This document shows positions 8,282-17,063 of a DNA stretch of 64,000 nt, piece by piece (the first letter of the stretch is position 1; every line of letters starts with the position of its first letter). The notes beneath the pieces were generated by a model. That model saw nothing but the letters and a program-made list of their open reading frames with translations. It was not told the origin of the DNA and made no database searches. The stretch is from the NCBI GenBank assembly GCA_003258795.1, contig QHMH01000011.1:71956-135955 (forward strand), written 5' to 3'. Both the position numbers and the translations under genes were made by a program. This DNA is from Candidatus Melainabacteria bacterium (GTDB taxonomy: Bacteria > Cyanobacteriota > Vampirovibrionia > Gastranaerophilales > Gastranaerophilaceae).

Positions 8282-8305
8282 AAGCCAGACATTGTCTGGC
8301 TTTTT
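8282..8305 (+). terminator. Intrinsic terminator after the tRNA
   Basis: AAGCCAGAC (8282-8290), loop ATT, GTCTGGCTT, then a T run. Confidence 0.85.
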
Positions 8306-8348
8306 GGGTATTTATTTAAAGCTATAAAGTAATTTGGGTCAACATCTT

Positions 8349-8996
8349 TCAGAGATTAAGATTTAAAACCGCCCAGTGACGTTTGTCTGTACCGTTCTCT
8401 TTCCTATAAGAATAGAACACATCATTATCACAACTTGTGCAATATGGGCATATATCAATTTTATTTACGCCTATCTCTTCAAGTTGCCTTGCATTTATTC
8501 TCTTTAAATCTACGTTTCTATCTCTGTATAAACCTTCAGAATTTTTTACTGTTGATAATAATTTTGCTTTTACTTCCTCTGAAACTTCATAACAACACAT
8601 TGATATTGCAGGACCAACAATAGCAATTATATCCTCTGGATTAGATTGCATTTTTTCAATTGTTTTAACCCCAATCTTTAATACCGTGCCTCTCCATCCA
8701 GCATGAGCAATTGCTCCAATTTTTTTGTAAGTATCATAAAACACCAATGGGGTGCAATCCGCAAATTTTAAGTATATGGTGTCTTCTTTATTCGTAAGGA
8801 TAAGTGCATCAACATCTGGGTATTCGTTTCGTTCATCGACAAATTCCACATTATCTTTGTGAACTTGATTAGGTAATATGCACCTTCTTGAATGAAGCTC
8901 ACTAAAATCAAAGCCTTCTCGTGTAGTGAAAAATGCTTGAGATATAAAATCACTTTTTAAAATTTGTTTTCCGCAAAATTTATCAAAATAAAACAT
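8349..8996 (-). CDS. pgeF: Purine nucleoside phosphorylase/multicopper polyphenol oxidase-like (YfiH/PgeF, DUF152)
   Basis: 215 residues from the ATG at 8996. Active-site residues are in place: H46 (NQVH), C81 (FADCTPL) and H98 (AHAGWRGT); DICPYCT near the C-terminus is typical. Family members have been described as adenosine/inosine phosphorylases and as peptidoglycan-editing factors. The usual DSLNLG...GD...NR stretch between the FTTREG and NQVH segments is almost absent, making this copy short. An alternative start at 9056 has an AAGG site but would overlap the upstream gene by 74 bases; ATG 8996 overlaps its stop codon region by 14 bases. Confidence 0.85.
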   Translation of the reverse strand: MFYFDKFCGKQILKSDFISQAFFTTREGFDFSELHSRRCILPNQVHKDNVEFVDERNEYPDVDALILTNKEDTIYLKFADCTPLVFYDTYKKIGAIAHAGWRGTVLKIGVKTIEKMQSNPEDIIAIVGPAISMCCYEVSEEVKAKLLSTVKNSEGLYRDRNVDLKRINARQLEEIGVNKIDICPYCTSCDNDVFYSYRKENGTDKRHWAVLNLNL

Positions 8997-9831
8997 CGGC
9001 ATGTCGCAATTGTGTATATATACGTGGCTTATGATTTTTTTGAGTTTTAATTTCAATTACCTTGTAATTGTGTGGATACTCTAATAAAGATGGTGTACTT
9101 ATATGGTAAACTCCATCTTCTAATTTTTCACCATTTGCATGATAGTGACCAGACACTATTGCAATGACATTGGAATGTTTTTCTAAAATATTTTTGTAAC
9201 CATCTACATCAAAAGTTGCGTGAGTTCTATTGTAATATGGTGGCACTATTGGAAAATGTTGAAATATCACAACATTTTTTCCTTTTTTCTCATACTTTTT
9301 CAAATTCTTATCAAGCTGTCTTAAAGTATCTTCTCTAAAATATCCAGCAGCTCCTGGAATCATTTCTTTTGCACCATCAACTACAAAAAATGCTATTCCC
9401 TTTTTTTCAAATATATAATTTGGATTTTTAGCTCTGCAGTTTTTTGAATACTTTCTAACAGTTTTCATATAATCTTTTTTGCTGAAATGTTGAAATTTAA
9501 AAACTTCGTGATTACCGATTACAATATAATAAGGACAGTTTAATTTGTTTGCTATCTTTAGAAAACTTTCAAGCTCATCTTTGTTTGATTTATCTATGTT
9601 ATCTCCAGTAAAGATTACAAAATCTTTATCCTTAATCGTATTTATATCTTCTATTGTTTTTTCCAAAACTGATTGAGAGTCAGAAACATCTCTCTCTGAA
9701 TATCCCTGTCCCAAAGTTGCAAAGTGTGAGTCTGTTATCTGAATAATCTTCAATTCCTTCGCAAATATAGGCATATTAGACAAAGCAAAAAGTAATAGTG
9801 AAAAAAATATATACATTCCTAATCTCATCAT
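8983..9831 (-). CDS. Secreted calcineurin-like metallophosphoesterase
   Basis: 282 residues with a signal peptide (1-24, ending IFA). Metal-binding motifs in order: TDSH, FTGDNID, IGNHE, FQHFP and SGHYHANG, a complete metallophosphoesterase set. It resembles 3',5'-cyclic nucleotide/phosphodiesterase-type members; substrate unknown. AAAGG precedes the ATG. Its stop overlaps the pgeF start, so the two are probably translated together. Confidence 0.85.
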   Translation of the reverse strand: MMRLGMYIFFSLLLFALSNMPIFAKELKIIQITDSHFATLGQGYSERDVSDSQSVLEKTIEDINTIKDKDFVIFTGDNIDKSNKDELESFLKIANKLNCPYYIVIGNHEVFKFQHFSKKDYMKTVRKYSKNCRAKNPNYIFEKKGIAFFVVDGAKEMIPGAAGYFREDTLRQLDKNLKKYEKKGKNVVIFQHFPIVPPYYNRTHATFDVDGYKNILEKHSNVIAIVSGHYHANGEKLEDGVYHISTPSLLEYPHNYKVIEIKTQKNHKPRIYTQLRHADVLF

Positions 9832-9895
9832 ATTGAAAACACCTTTCTTTTTGATAAAATAATTTTATCATAAATACAAGAAAGGTTACGGAAAA

Positions 9896-11644
9896 ATGTT
9901 AAAGTTAAAAGAATATGCAGAAAAAAATCCCGACAAATTGTACTTTGCAGGAATAATTTTATTATCTATTGTATTTTTATTCGTCGGACTCGGAAGTTTC
10001 CCACTTATGGATGTGGATGAAACAAGATACGCAATTATGGCAAGAGATATGTTAGCATCTGGAGATTGGAACGATTTGATGCTCAACAACGTACCATTTT
10101 TGGAAAAACCTCCACTTTATTTCTGGCTTGTTGCCTCTTCTGTTAAATTTTTTGGAAGCTTTAACCCATTCACAGTAAGATTTCCTATTGCTCTTATGTC
10201 GTTTGCTTTAGTTCTTGCGACATACTTCCTTGGAAAGAAAACTATAAACGCAAAGTTTGGATTTTTTAGCTCATCAATTCTACTTTCAAGTTTCTTTTTC
10301 ATATTGCTTTCTCACATTGCAATTCTCGATAATCTAATCACTGTTTTAATTGGATTAGCTCTATATTCTGGATTTTACGCAACAATATGCTCTGAAAAGA
10401 ATAAAAAATACTTCTGGATAGCTTTTTATCTTGCAATGGGAGTAGGTGTTCTCGCAAAAGGTATCTTGGCGGTAGGAATCCCTTGTGTTGTAATGTTTAT
10501 CTACTGTGCAATTACAAAAAACCTTAAAGAAATGTTTAAGCCAGCTCACGTTTTCCCTGGACTAATATTATTCTTTATAATTGCTGCACCTTGGCATGTA
10601 GTTATGCATAAAAATTATGGCGGATTTTTCTGGCATGAATATTTTATAAGACACCACTTTGCAAGACTTATAAATTCTGAAACAATTGGAAGAGATAGAC
10701 CTCTACTTTTCTTTGTTCCAGTATTTTTAGGATGCTTTATGCCTTGGACTCTTATGTTTTTACAAGCAGCCACCGACGGTATCATTTCTTTTATAAATAA
10801 ATTAAGAAACAAAACCTTGTTTAGTGCTGATACAATTGAACAAAAATTACTTATGTTCACAACAATAAGCTTTTTGTTTATATTTATACTGTTCAGTTCT
10901 TCAAGCACAAAACTTCCAACATACATACTCCCTGCATTTCCTTTTGCAGCGATTTTGACTGGACACTTTTTCTTGAGAGCTGATAAAAAAGAAAAACAAG
11001 GTATAATATTTAAAATTTCTGCCATTATTTTTGTTATTGCATTCATCACAGTAATACATTATGGCACACTTCTACATCCAGAAAATTCATTTAATGCATT
11101 TTGGACACTTAAGTTACTTAGCCTCAGTTCAACACCTCATATTTCAGAAGAATTATATAATACATTCTTGAGCACAATAAATTTGTCTTTGGTGGTTGCT
11201 GCAATTGGTTTGATTATTTCTACTAAAATGATCTTTTTCAAAAAAGCAAAATCTTCGTTTATCGCATACATTGTAATAATGATTCTCTTATCGTGGACAG
11301 CATTTTTTAAGGTTGGAAATTTCATATATCAAACTGGAGAAAAAGATCTTGTTGATTTTTCTAAATACTGCGCACAATATCCAGACTCAAAGTTAATAAC
11401 CTTTGATATTCCAGTAAAACCAAGTATAAAAATGTACTATCAAGACAATGTTGATTTTCTACTTGATTATGACACGTTAAAATTGGAAATTTTGCTGAAA
11501 CAATACAAAGATAAAAAAGTCTTTATAGTAGTGAAAGAAGCAACGTATGTAAATCTTTCAAGTTACTATATGTTCTTTCGTGAAAACTTTGACTTGGTTT
11601 CAAAAGGGTTTAAATACACATTGTATACACCTAAAAATAAATAA
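9896..11644 (+). CDS. ArnT/PMT-like membrane glycosyltransferase (GT39/GT83)
   Basis: 582 residues with about a dozen hydrophobic segments. LMDVDETRYAIMARDML near residue 37 contains the catalytic acidic pair of lipid-sugar-dependent GT-C enzymes; FLEKPPLYFWL follows in the first large periplasmic loop. Homologues move a sugar such as aminoarabinose from an undecaprenyl carrier to lipid A or protein. The acceptor here is unknown. AAAGG site, single gene, followed by a strong terminator. The name arnT would be over-specific. Confidence 0.85.
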   Translation: MLKLKEYAEKNPDKLYFAGIILLSIVFLFVGLGSFPLMDVDETRYAIMARDMLASGDWNDLMLNNVPFLEKPPLYFWLVASSVKFFGSFNPFTVRFPIALMSFALVLATYFLGKKTINAKFGFFSSSILLSSFFFILLSHIAILDNLITVLIGLALYSGFYATICSEKNKKYFWIAFYLAMGVGVLAKGILAVGIPCVVMFIYCAITKNLKEMFKPAHVFPGLILFFIIAAPWHVVMHKNYGGFFWHEYFIRHHFARLINSETIGRDRPLLFFVPVFLGCFMPWTLMFLQAATDGIISFINKLRNKTLFSADTIEQKLLMFTTISFLFIFILFSSSSTKLPTYILPAFPFAAILTGHFFLRADKKEKQGIIFKISAIIFVIAFITVIHYGTLLHPENSFNAFWTLKLLSLSSTPHISEELYNTFLSTINLSLVVAAIGLIISTKMIFFKKAKSSFIAYIVIMILLSWTAFFKVGNFIYQTGEKDLVDFSKYCAQYPDSKLITFDIPVKPSIKMYYQDNVDFLLDYDTLKLEILLKQYKDKKVFIVVKEATYVNLSSYYMFFRENFDLVSKGFKYTLYTPKNK

Positions 11645-11663
11645 ACAAATAAATAATAAAATT

Positions 11664-11700
11664 AAAGGGGCACAGGTCATTTTGATCTGTGCCCCTTTTT
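11664..11700 (+). terminator. Intrinsic terminator
   Basis: AAAGGGGCACAG (11664-11675) pairs with CTGTGCCCCTTT (11687-11698), followed by T residues. Confidence 0.9.
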
Positions 11701-11799
11701 TAACAAAAGAAAAAGAGATCTCTCCACTTTGAAGAAATCTCATAAAAATCTATTTTTACACACTGTTTTTTTTTAACTTCTAAACAATCACCTTTTGTC

Positions 11800-11988
11800 C
11801 TAAATACCAACGCCTCTGTATTCTGCTTGTGAAATATTAGCAGTTGTATCAAGACACACTTCCAATGCCTTTTCAACATAAAGTTTTACTTTGCTCAAAT
11901 CATCCATCAACAATATGTTCTTATCTGCCACATCCTTGTGTAAAGCTTTTTCAAAAAGTTCTCTGTCAAATTTGAAATTTTCTGGCAT
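11800..11988 (-). CDS. Small hypothetical protein
   Basis: 62 residues with a good AGGAG site. No recognised family. Acidic and helical (FDRELFEKALHKDVADKN, VKLYVEKALEVCL), no export signal, one cysteine. It lies alone between terminators. Confidence 0.6.
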   Translation of the reverse strand: MPENFKFDRELFEKALHKDVADKNILLMDDLSKVKLYVEKALEVCLDTTANISQAEYRGVGI

Positions 11989-12112
11989 GTCGTATCTCCT
12001 ATGTTCTTTTTTAACTCTCTCTGTATATTAGTCGGCGCATTTTTTCAAAATCTTTAATATTTTTTGATTATTTGTTAACAAATTTTAATATTATTTAAAA
12101 AGTTAAAAAAAT

Positions 12113-12141
12113 AGCGGATTTTGATTAAATCAAAATCCGCT
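12113..12141. terminator. Intrinsic terminator
   Basis: A perfect 13-bp stem (12113-12125 with 12129-12141), loop TAA, A/T runs on both sides. It closes the 12170-12457 minus-strand gene. Confidence 0.85.
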
Positions 12142-12169
12142 TTATTTTTATATTGCATTTCCGGAAAAA

Positions 12170-12457
12170 CTATTCAAAATCACCCATTGCTTCGAGCTGT
12201 TTAACTTTAATTCTGTGAACCACTGCATCTGTCAAAAAGTCAAATGATGCAGAATTTTCAATATGTTTAAATTCTTTTGACAACATTTCACGAACCATAG
12301 CTTCGATTTTAGAATGAGATAGACCTTCTTGTGAAGCAAACATATCCAAGTATTCAGAGTTAATTTTATACTCTTTCATGCTATCGTACATAAGCCATTT
12401 TAATTTAGGGCTTACTTTTTGCATTTCTTTAACAATTTTCAAGTTTTTGAAGTTCAT
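12170..12457 (-). CDS. Small helical hypothetical protein
   Basis: 95 residues; AAGGATGG site before the ATG. No family recognised. Mostly amphipathic helices with alternating charge (KIVKEMQKVSPKLKWLMYDS, IEAMVREMLSKEF). No cysteines or membrane segment. Downstream of glyS but 134 bases away with its own likely promoter. Confidence 0.6.
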   Translation of the reverse strand: MNFKNLKIVKEMQKVSPKLKWLMYDSMKEYKINSEYLDMFASQEGLSHSKIEAMVREMLSKEFKHIENSASFDFLTDAVVHRIKVKQLEAMGDFE

Positions 12458-12591
12458 TTTTCCATCCTTATTTTTGCTGTTTCCTTTTTATACCTCATTA
12501 AAGAATCCTCAAAAAATAAATTTACAAAATTGTAGACTTTGTTTACAATTTGTTACAAAATTCATTTCTAACTTAATAATAACCCTATTTT

Positions 12592-14589
12592 TTAAATTTG
12601 TAAATAAGAAAAATCGGCTATTGTTTCATATTTTTTCTTGAGGTTTACAAGGATTGCAAGACGATTTTGTTTAACATCTTCATCTTTATCCATAACAAGG
12701 ACATGCTCAAAGAAGTTAACAACTACCGGATTGATTTTATCAAGTGCCGCAATCATTTCCTTGTGAGTTAGCGTAGCAGGAATTGATTTTACAGCTTCAT
12801 ATAGCGCTTTTTCTTCCTCTTGAACAAACAAGTTTTCGTTAACAGTATCAGATACATTATCTTTAACCAATTTTGAAACTCTATTTGCGCTATCTATTAG
12901 ACCTTGGTTTTGAGTTTTAACAAATTCAGTGAGAGCTTCTACTCTTTCTACGTAATCGCAGAGATTTTTAAGAGGGTCACATTTAGAGCAGGCTTCGAGT
13001 ACATTCTTTGCATAGCTATCTGACATAAATATCACCAATCTTTGGATAAAGAATTCTTTAACCTTTTCAATTTTTTCAGCGTTTAGAAGTTCGAAATCTT
13101 TTTTTATCAATTCTGACAAATCGATATTAAGGTGTTTGTTGATTATTGTTTTTATAATACCCAAAGCTGCACGTCTAACACCTAATGGGTCAGAAGATCC
13201 TGTTGGGATTTTTCCACCAGTAAATACTGCACAAACAGTATCAACCTTATCTGCAATACCTACAATTTGACCTTCAATTCCTTCTGCAAGTTCGCTTTCA
13301 GCATTGAGAGGGAAATAATGTTCTTTTATACCATTTGCAACTTCTTCTTTTTCGTTAGAAATTCTTGCATAATCTGCACCAATATAGCCTTGAAGTTCAG
13401 TAAATTCAAAAACCAATGAAGTCGTTAAATCAGCTTTGCATAAGAGTGCTGTTCTATCAACTGTATCAAGAGGTGCATTGAGTTTTTCTGCAAGATATTT
13501 TGACAATTCTCTAATTCTCATAGTTTTGTCATAAACTGACCCTAAACCTTTTTGGAATGTCACACCTTTTAGTTTTTCAACGTAATCAGCAAGAGGTTTT
13601 TTAGTATCTTCGTTAAAGAAGAAAATGGCATCATCAAGTCTTGCAACGATAACTTTCTCGTTACCGGCTTTAATATTAGAAAATTCATTTCCAACGTAAT
13701 TAGCTATTGTAATAAATTTATTTAAGAGTTTTCCATCTTTGTATAGAGCAAAATATCTTTGATGAGTTGCCATAACAGTTACAGTAACCTCATCTGGAAT
13801 TGCAAGGTATTTAGCATCAAAATCACAGACAACAGGAACTGGGTATTCACAAAGATAAGTAACTTCTTCAAGCAAATCATCAGAATAAGAAGCAACAGCA
13901 CCTATTTCATCGGCTTTTTCTTTTGTAAGTTTTACAATAATATCACGTCTTTCATTTTGATCAGCGATAACATGGGCTGTTTTTAATTTTTCCAAATACT
14001 CATCTGGATTATTTATTTCAAGCTCTTGAATTGAGAAACGATGTCCTCTTGTAATTTTTGAAGATTTAACATCAATAATTTGTATTGGAAGTTCTTCACT
14101 ATTCAAAAGAGAAACAATCCAACGTATTGGACGAGAGAATTTTTCTTCGTGCACTGACCAACGCATAAAGTGTGAACCTTGCATTTTCAAAATCAATTCT
14201 GGAATATTTTCTTGCAAAACTTGAGAAACCTGTTTACCTTTCAAGAAAATTTTTGCGTGCAAATAATCATTTTCTATATAAGCATCTTTTTCAGTTAAGC
14301 CGTTCTTTTTCAAGAAACCTTGACCTGCTTGAGTCAAATTTCCATTTTCATCATAAGCAACTTTTTTTATTGGACCTTTAATAATTTTTTCAGAATCTGG
14401 TTGAGAGTCTGCTAAATCTGAAATAATTATTGCTAACCTTCTTGGAGTAGCATATACGTCAGTTTTACCAAATTCAATTTTATTTGTGTTTAAAAAGTTT
14501 TCAAAACTTGTTTTAAGCTGTTTTACTGCTTGTGGGATAAACTTGTAAGGTAATTCTTCTGTTCCGATTTCCAATAAATATTTACTCAT
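12592..14589 (-). CDS. glyS: Glycyl-tRNA synthetase beta subunit
   Basis: 665 residues, full length for the tetrameric (alpha2beta2) form. Start MSKYLLEIGTEELPYKFI is diagnostic and has an AGAGG site. ATHQRYFALYKDGKLL and IVGIADKVDTVCAVF are conserved parts of the HD-like and body domains. The beta subunit binds tRNA; the alpha subunit (GlyQ) that activates glycine is not in the window, so the subunits are unlinked here. Confidence 0.96.
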   Translation of the reverse strand: MSKYLLEIGTEELPYKFIPQAVKQLKTSFENFLNTNKIEFGKTDVYATPRRLAIIISDLADSQPDSEKIIKGPIKKVAYDENGNLTQAGQGFLKKNGLTEKDAYIENDYLHAKIFLKGKQVSQVLQENIPELILKMQGSHFMRWSVHEEKFSRPIRWIVSLLNSEELPIQIIDVKSSKITRGHRFSIQELEINNPDEYLEKLKTAHVIADQNERRDIIVKLTKEKADEIGAVASYSDDLLEEVTYLCEYPVPVVCDFDAKYLAIPDEVTVTVMATHQRYFALYKDGKLLNKFITIANYVGNEFSNIKAGNEKVIVARLDDAIFFFNEDTKKPLADYVEKLKGVTFQKGLGSVYDKTMRIRELSKYLAEKLNAPLDTVDRTALLCKADLTTSLVFEFTELQGYIGADYARISNEKEEVANGIKEHYFPLNAESELAEGIEGQIVGIADKVDTVCAVFTGGKIPTGSSDPLGVRRAALGIIKTIINKHLNIDLSELIKKDFELLNAEKIEKVKEFFIQRLVIFMSDSYAKNVLEACSKCDPLKNLCDYVERVEALTEFVKTQNQGLIDSANRVSKLVKDNVSDTVNENLFVQEEEKALYEAVKSIPATLTHKEMIAALDKINPVVVNFFEHVLVMDKDEDVKQNRLAILVNLKKKYETIADFSYLQI

Positions 14590-14802
14590 AATTCCTCTTT
14601 TTCTAAAATAGCTAATAATTTCTTGAAAATTGTAGTTCAAACATAGCAAATAAACAAGTTCTCAACGAAAATTTATTTTTTCTAAACCTTTAGGTTTAGA
14701 TAGGATTATTTACTTCAAACAGTATAAAAATAAACCGTAGTGTCGATGATTTCCTACTCCGAATAGAGGTATTATGCTGTCACAAGATAAAGGAGTAAGG
14801 AT

Positions 14803-15507
14803 ATGAGAAGCGAACTTAAAAAAAGAATTAAAGTTTTATTGATTGATGACAATTCAAATCATTTGAATGGTATCAAAGAAATTTTGAAATTGGAAGGACA
14901 ATTTGATGTTGTTGCAGCGGCAACAAATGCTGACACTGGTTTAGTATTAGCGAAAAAATATCGTCCTGATGTTGTTTTGACAGACATCAATATGCCAAAT
15001 AAAGATGGTTTACAAGCAATTCAAGAATTTACTAAATCAAATCTTTCTTGCAAAGTTATTGGTTTGAGTGCTTATGACGATGCAGATCTTATTTTCAGAG
15101 CTATGAAGTTGGGTGCTAAAGGTTACGTATTAAAAACTATGGCATCTGCACAATTGATTTATGCTATTGAAGAAGTTGCATTGGGAAAAGTTTATCTTCC
15201 TCCAGTACTTACAACAAGATTTTTCGAATACTTCCAAACAAATGCACAAGAAGAACAAAACGCAAAAATCAACGAAGAAAACTTGTTGAAAGAATTAACT
15301 CCAAGAGAGGAAGATGTTTTAGACCTATTGACTCAAGGTGTTACATACAAGGGAGTTGCAGGAAAGTTGTTTATTTCTGAAACTACTGTAAAAACTCACG
15401 TTAATAATATTTTCCAAAAACTTCAAGTAAATGACAGAACACAAGCAGTTCTTTACGCAATCAACAATGGTTTTGTAAGCAAAAGAAAAGAATTGGCAGT
15501 TGCATAA
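14803..15507 (+). CDS. NarL/FixJ-type response regulator
   Basis: 234 residues. Receiver domain 9-125 with acidic pair D15-D16, phosphoacceptor D61 (LTDINMPNKDG) and conserved K (KGYVLKT). LuxR-type HTH at about 165-228 (LTPREEDVLDLL, SETTVKTHVNNIFQKL). Strong AAGGAG-like site. The kinase gene follows 11 bases later, so this is a cognate pair. Target genes are not evident. Confidence 0.95.
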   Translation: MRSELKKRIKVLLIDDNSNHLNGIKEILKLEGQFDVVAAATNADTGLVLAKKYRPDVVLTDINMPNKDGLQAIQEFTKSNLSCKVIGLSAYDDADLIFRAMKLGAKGYVLKTMASAQLIYAIEEVALGKVYLPPVLTTRFFEYFQTNAQEEQNAKINEENLLKELTPREEDVLDLLTQGVTYKGVAGKLFISETTVKTHVNNIFQKLQVNDRTQAVLYAINNGFVSKRKELAVA

Positions 15508-15518
15508 CGAGATAAAAA

Positions 15519-16193
15519 ATGAGTGAAGAAGAACAGTTTTTAAAATTAAAAACATCCTATGTTTCCCACGAAATGAAAAACCTGTTATCAATTTGCAGGC
15601 TTTACTCGGAAATTATGGAAAAGCAACTTAATAAAGTCAAATTTGACGATAGTGAGGTTGAAGAATCTTTTAAAAACGCAATTTCTTGTATCTCAAAAAC
15701 TGTTAATGTCGCAAACAATCTTCTTATCGATTTCAGGTCAATAAAGAATATAGAGCTTCAAACCTTTGACCTAAACTTACTCCTTGCGAGGGTTGTGAAG
15801 CTATCAAAAGTCTATATTGAAGACAAGCAAATTGAAATCAAACTTGCGTACGATATAAAAAAGGAAATCGTAACTGATGAAAATAGATTTATATCGATTA
15901 TGATAAACCTAATCAAAAATGCTATTGAAAGTATTGAGGAAAAAGGCTTTGTATCAATAAAAGCAGAGGAAGTTGACAATTCGATAAGAATCACTGTTGA
16001 AGACAACGGAAAGCCTATTGAAAAAGAACTTCAAAAGAAGATTTTTGAAGATGGATTTACAACCAAAAAAACTGGATCTGGCGTAGGGCTTGTTGTATGT
16101 CAAAAGACAGCGCAAGAGCTTATGGGAAGTTTAAAACTTGTTAAATCTGATAAAAAATCAACAATTTTTGAACTTAAACTTTCAAATAAATGA
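15519..16193 (+). CDS. Soluble minimal sensor histidine kinase
   Basis: 224 residues, containing only the dimerisation/phosphotransfer helix and the ATPase domain. H17 in SHEMKN is the likely phosphorylated histidine. N box IMINLIKNAIESIEE, then G boxes VEDNGKP and TKKTGSGVGLVV. No membrane segment and no PAS/GAF input domain, so the signal must come through a partner protein or the dimer. Paired with the response regulator just upstream. Confidence 0.92.
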   Translation: MSEEEQFLKLKTSYVSHEMKNLLSICRLYSEIMEKQLNKVKFDDSEVEESFKNAISCISKTVNVANNLLIDFRSIKNIELQTFDLNLLLARVVKLSKVYIEDKQIEIKLAYDIKKEIVTDENRFISIMINLIKNAIESIEEKGFVSIKAEEVDNSIRITVEDNGKPIEKELQKKIFEDGFTTKKTGSGVGLVVCQKTAQELMGSLKLVKSDKKSTIFELKLSNK

Positions 16194-16316
16194 TAAATTT
16201 TGACTTTTAGAAAAAAAACATTAAAAAGATTTTGTTCTTCTTTGAACAGGGAATATCTAAAAGATTAAAATAAGAGAGTCTTAAGGTAAAAAAGAAGGAA
16301 TAAGGAAGGGTAAAAA

Positions 16317-16985
16317 ATGTTTACAGGAATGCTCCAAAGTTTGTTATCTTCGAGCGGTCAAGAAGCGGCAATTCGTCGTGCATCGCAGCTTCAGACTTAC
16401 ACCAATAACATAGACAAACCACAAGCACCAGTTTATCCAACACCAAATCCTGTGCAAACAATTCATACCACTTCATTTAAAGATGTATTGAGTTCGACAC
16501 AAAAAGCAGATTTTGGTTCTTTGACTGGGCTTAATTCAATTCCTGTAAAAAATGTTCAAGCAGAGATTGCAACAACAAAGACAAAACCAGAACTTCGTAC
16601 ATCTGCTGACAAGGCTTACATTATGGATTTAGTATCTAAAGTTTCAAAGAAACACGGGGTCGATGAAAAGCTTGTCAAAGCACTTATCAAACAAGAATCT
16701 GGATTTAACCCAAAAGCGAAATCAAGAGTTGGGGCAATGGGACTAATGCAGTTAATGCCAGCAACAGCAAAAGGATTGGGGGTAAAAGATCCTTTCAATC
16801 CAGTTGACAATGTCGAAGGTGGAGTAAAATACTTAAAGAGTATGCTAAACAGATACAATGGAAATGTTATACTTGCCCTATCTGCATACAACGCAGGTCC
16901 AGGGGCAGTAGATAAATACGACGGCGTTCCACCTTATGCAGAAACTCAAAATTATGTTAAAAAAATACTCGCAAATTACTTATAA
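16317..16985 (+). CDS. SLT-domain lytic transglycosylase
   Basis: 222 residues. Goose-lysozyme-like SLT domain at about 100-222 with catalytic E127 (IKQESGFNP), then [13 protein letters not shown] and [11 protein letters not shown], all hallmarks. It cleaves peptidoglycan glycan strands. The first 95 residues are a Gln/Pro/Thr-rich linker without a normal signal peptide; export might use another route, as for some flagellar or phage-type enzymes. GGAAGGG site. Confidence 0.9.
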   Translation: MFTGMLQSLLSSSGQEAAIRRASQLQTYTNNIDKPQAPVYPTPNPVQTIHTTSFKDVLSSTQKADFGSLTGLNSIPVKNVQAEIATTKTKPELRTSADKAYIMDLVSKVSKKHGVDEKLVKALIKQESGFNPKAKSRVGAMGLMQLMPATAKGLGVKDPFNPVDNVEGGVKYLKSMLNRYNGNVILALSAYNAGPGAVDKYDGVPPYAETQNYVKKILANYL

Positions 16986-17009
16986 CTCACAATAAAACTC
17001 ACACAGGAT

Positions 17010-17038
17010 GGGGCAAAGTTAAAACTTCGCCCCGTTTT
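17010..17038. terminator. Bidirectional intrinsic terminator
   Basis: GGGGC...AAGTT/AACTT...GCCCC (17010-17033) with one internal mismatch, followed by a T run. It separates the converging transglycosylase and phosphohexomutase genes. Confidence 0.75.
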
Positions 17039-17063
17039 TATTTTTGTAGTCTTTTTTACCTGT

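Noticed and set aside
8080..8292. A minus-strand frame containing a RRDSNPRPKDYESSALPLRHRP-like run
   Set aside because: This peptide is the well-known false translation of a tRNA on the opposite strand.
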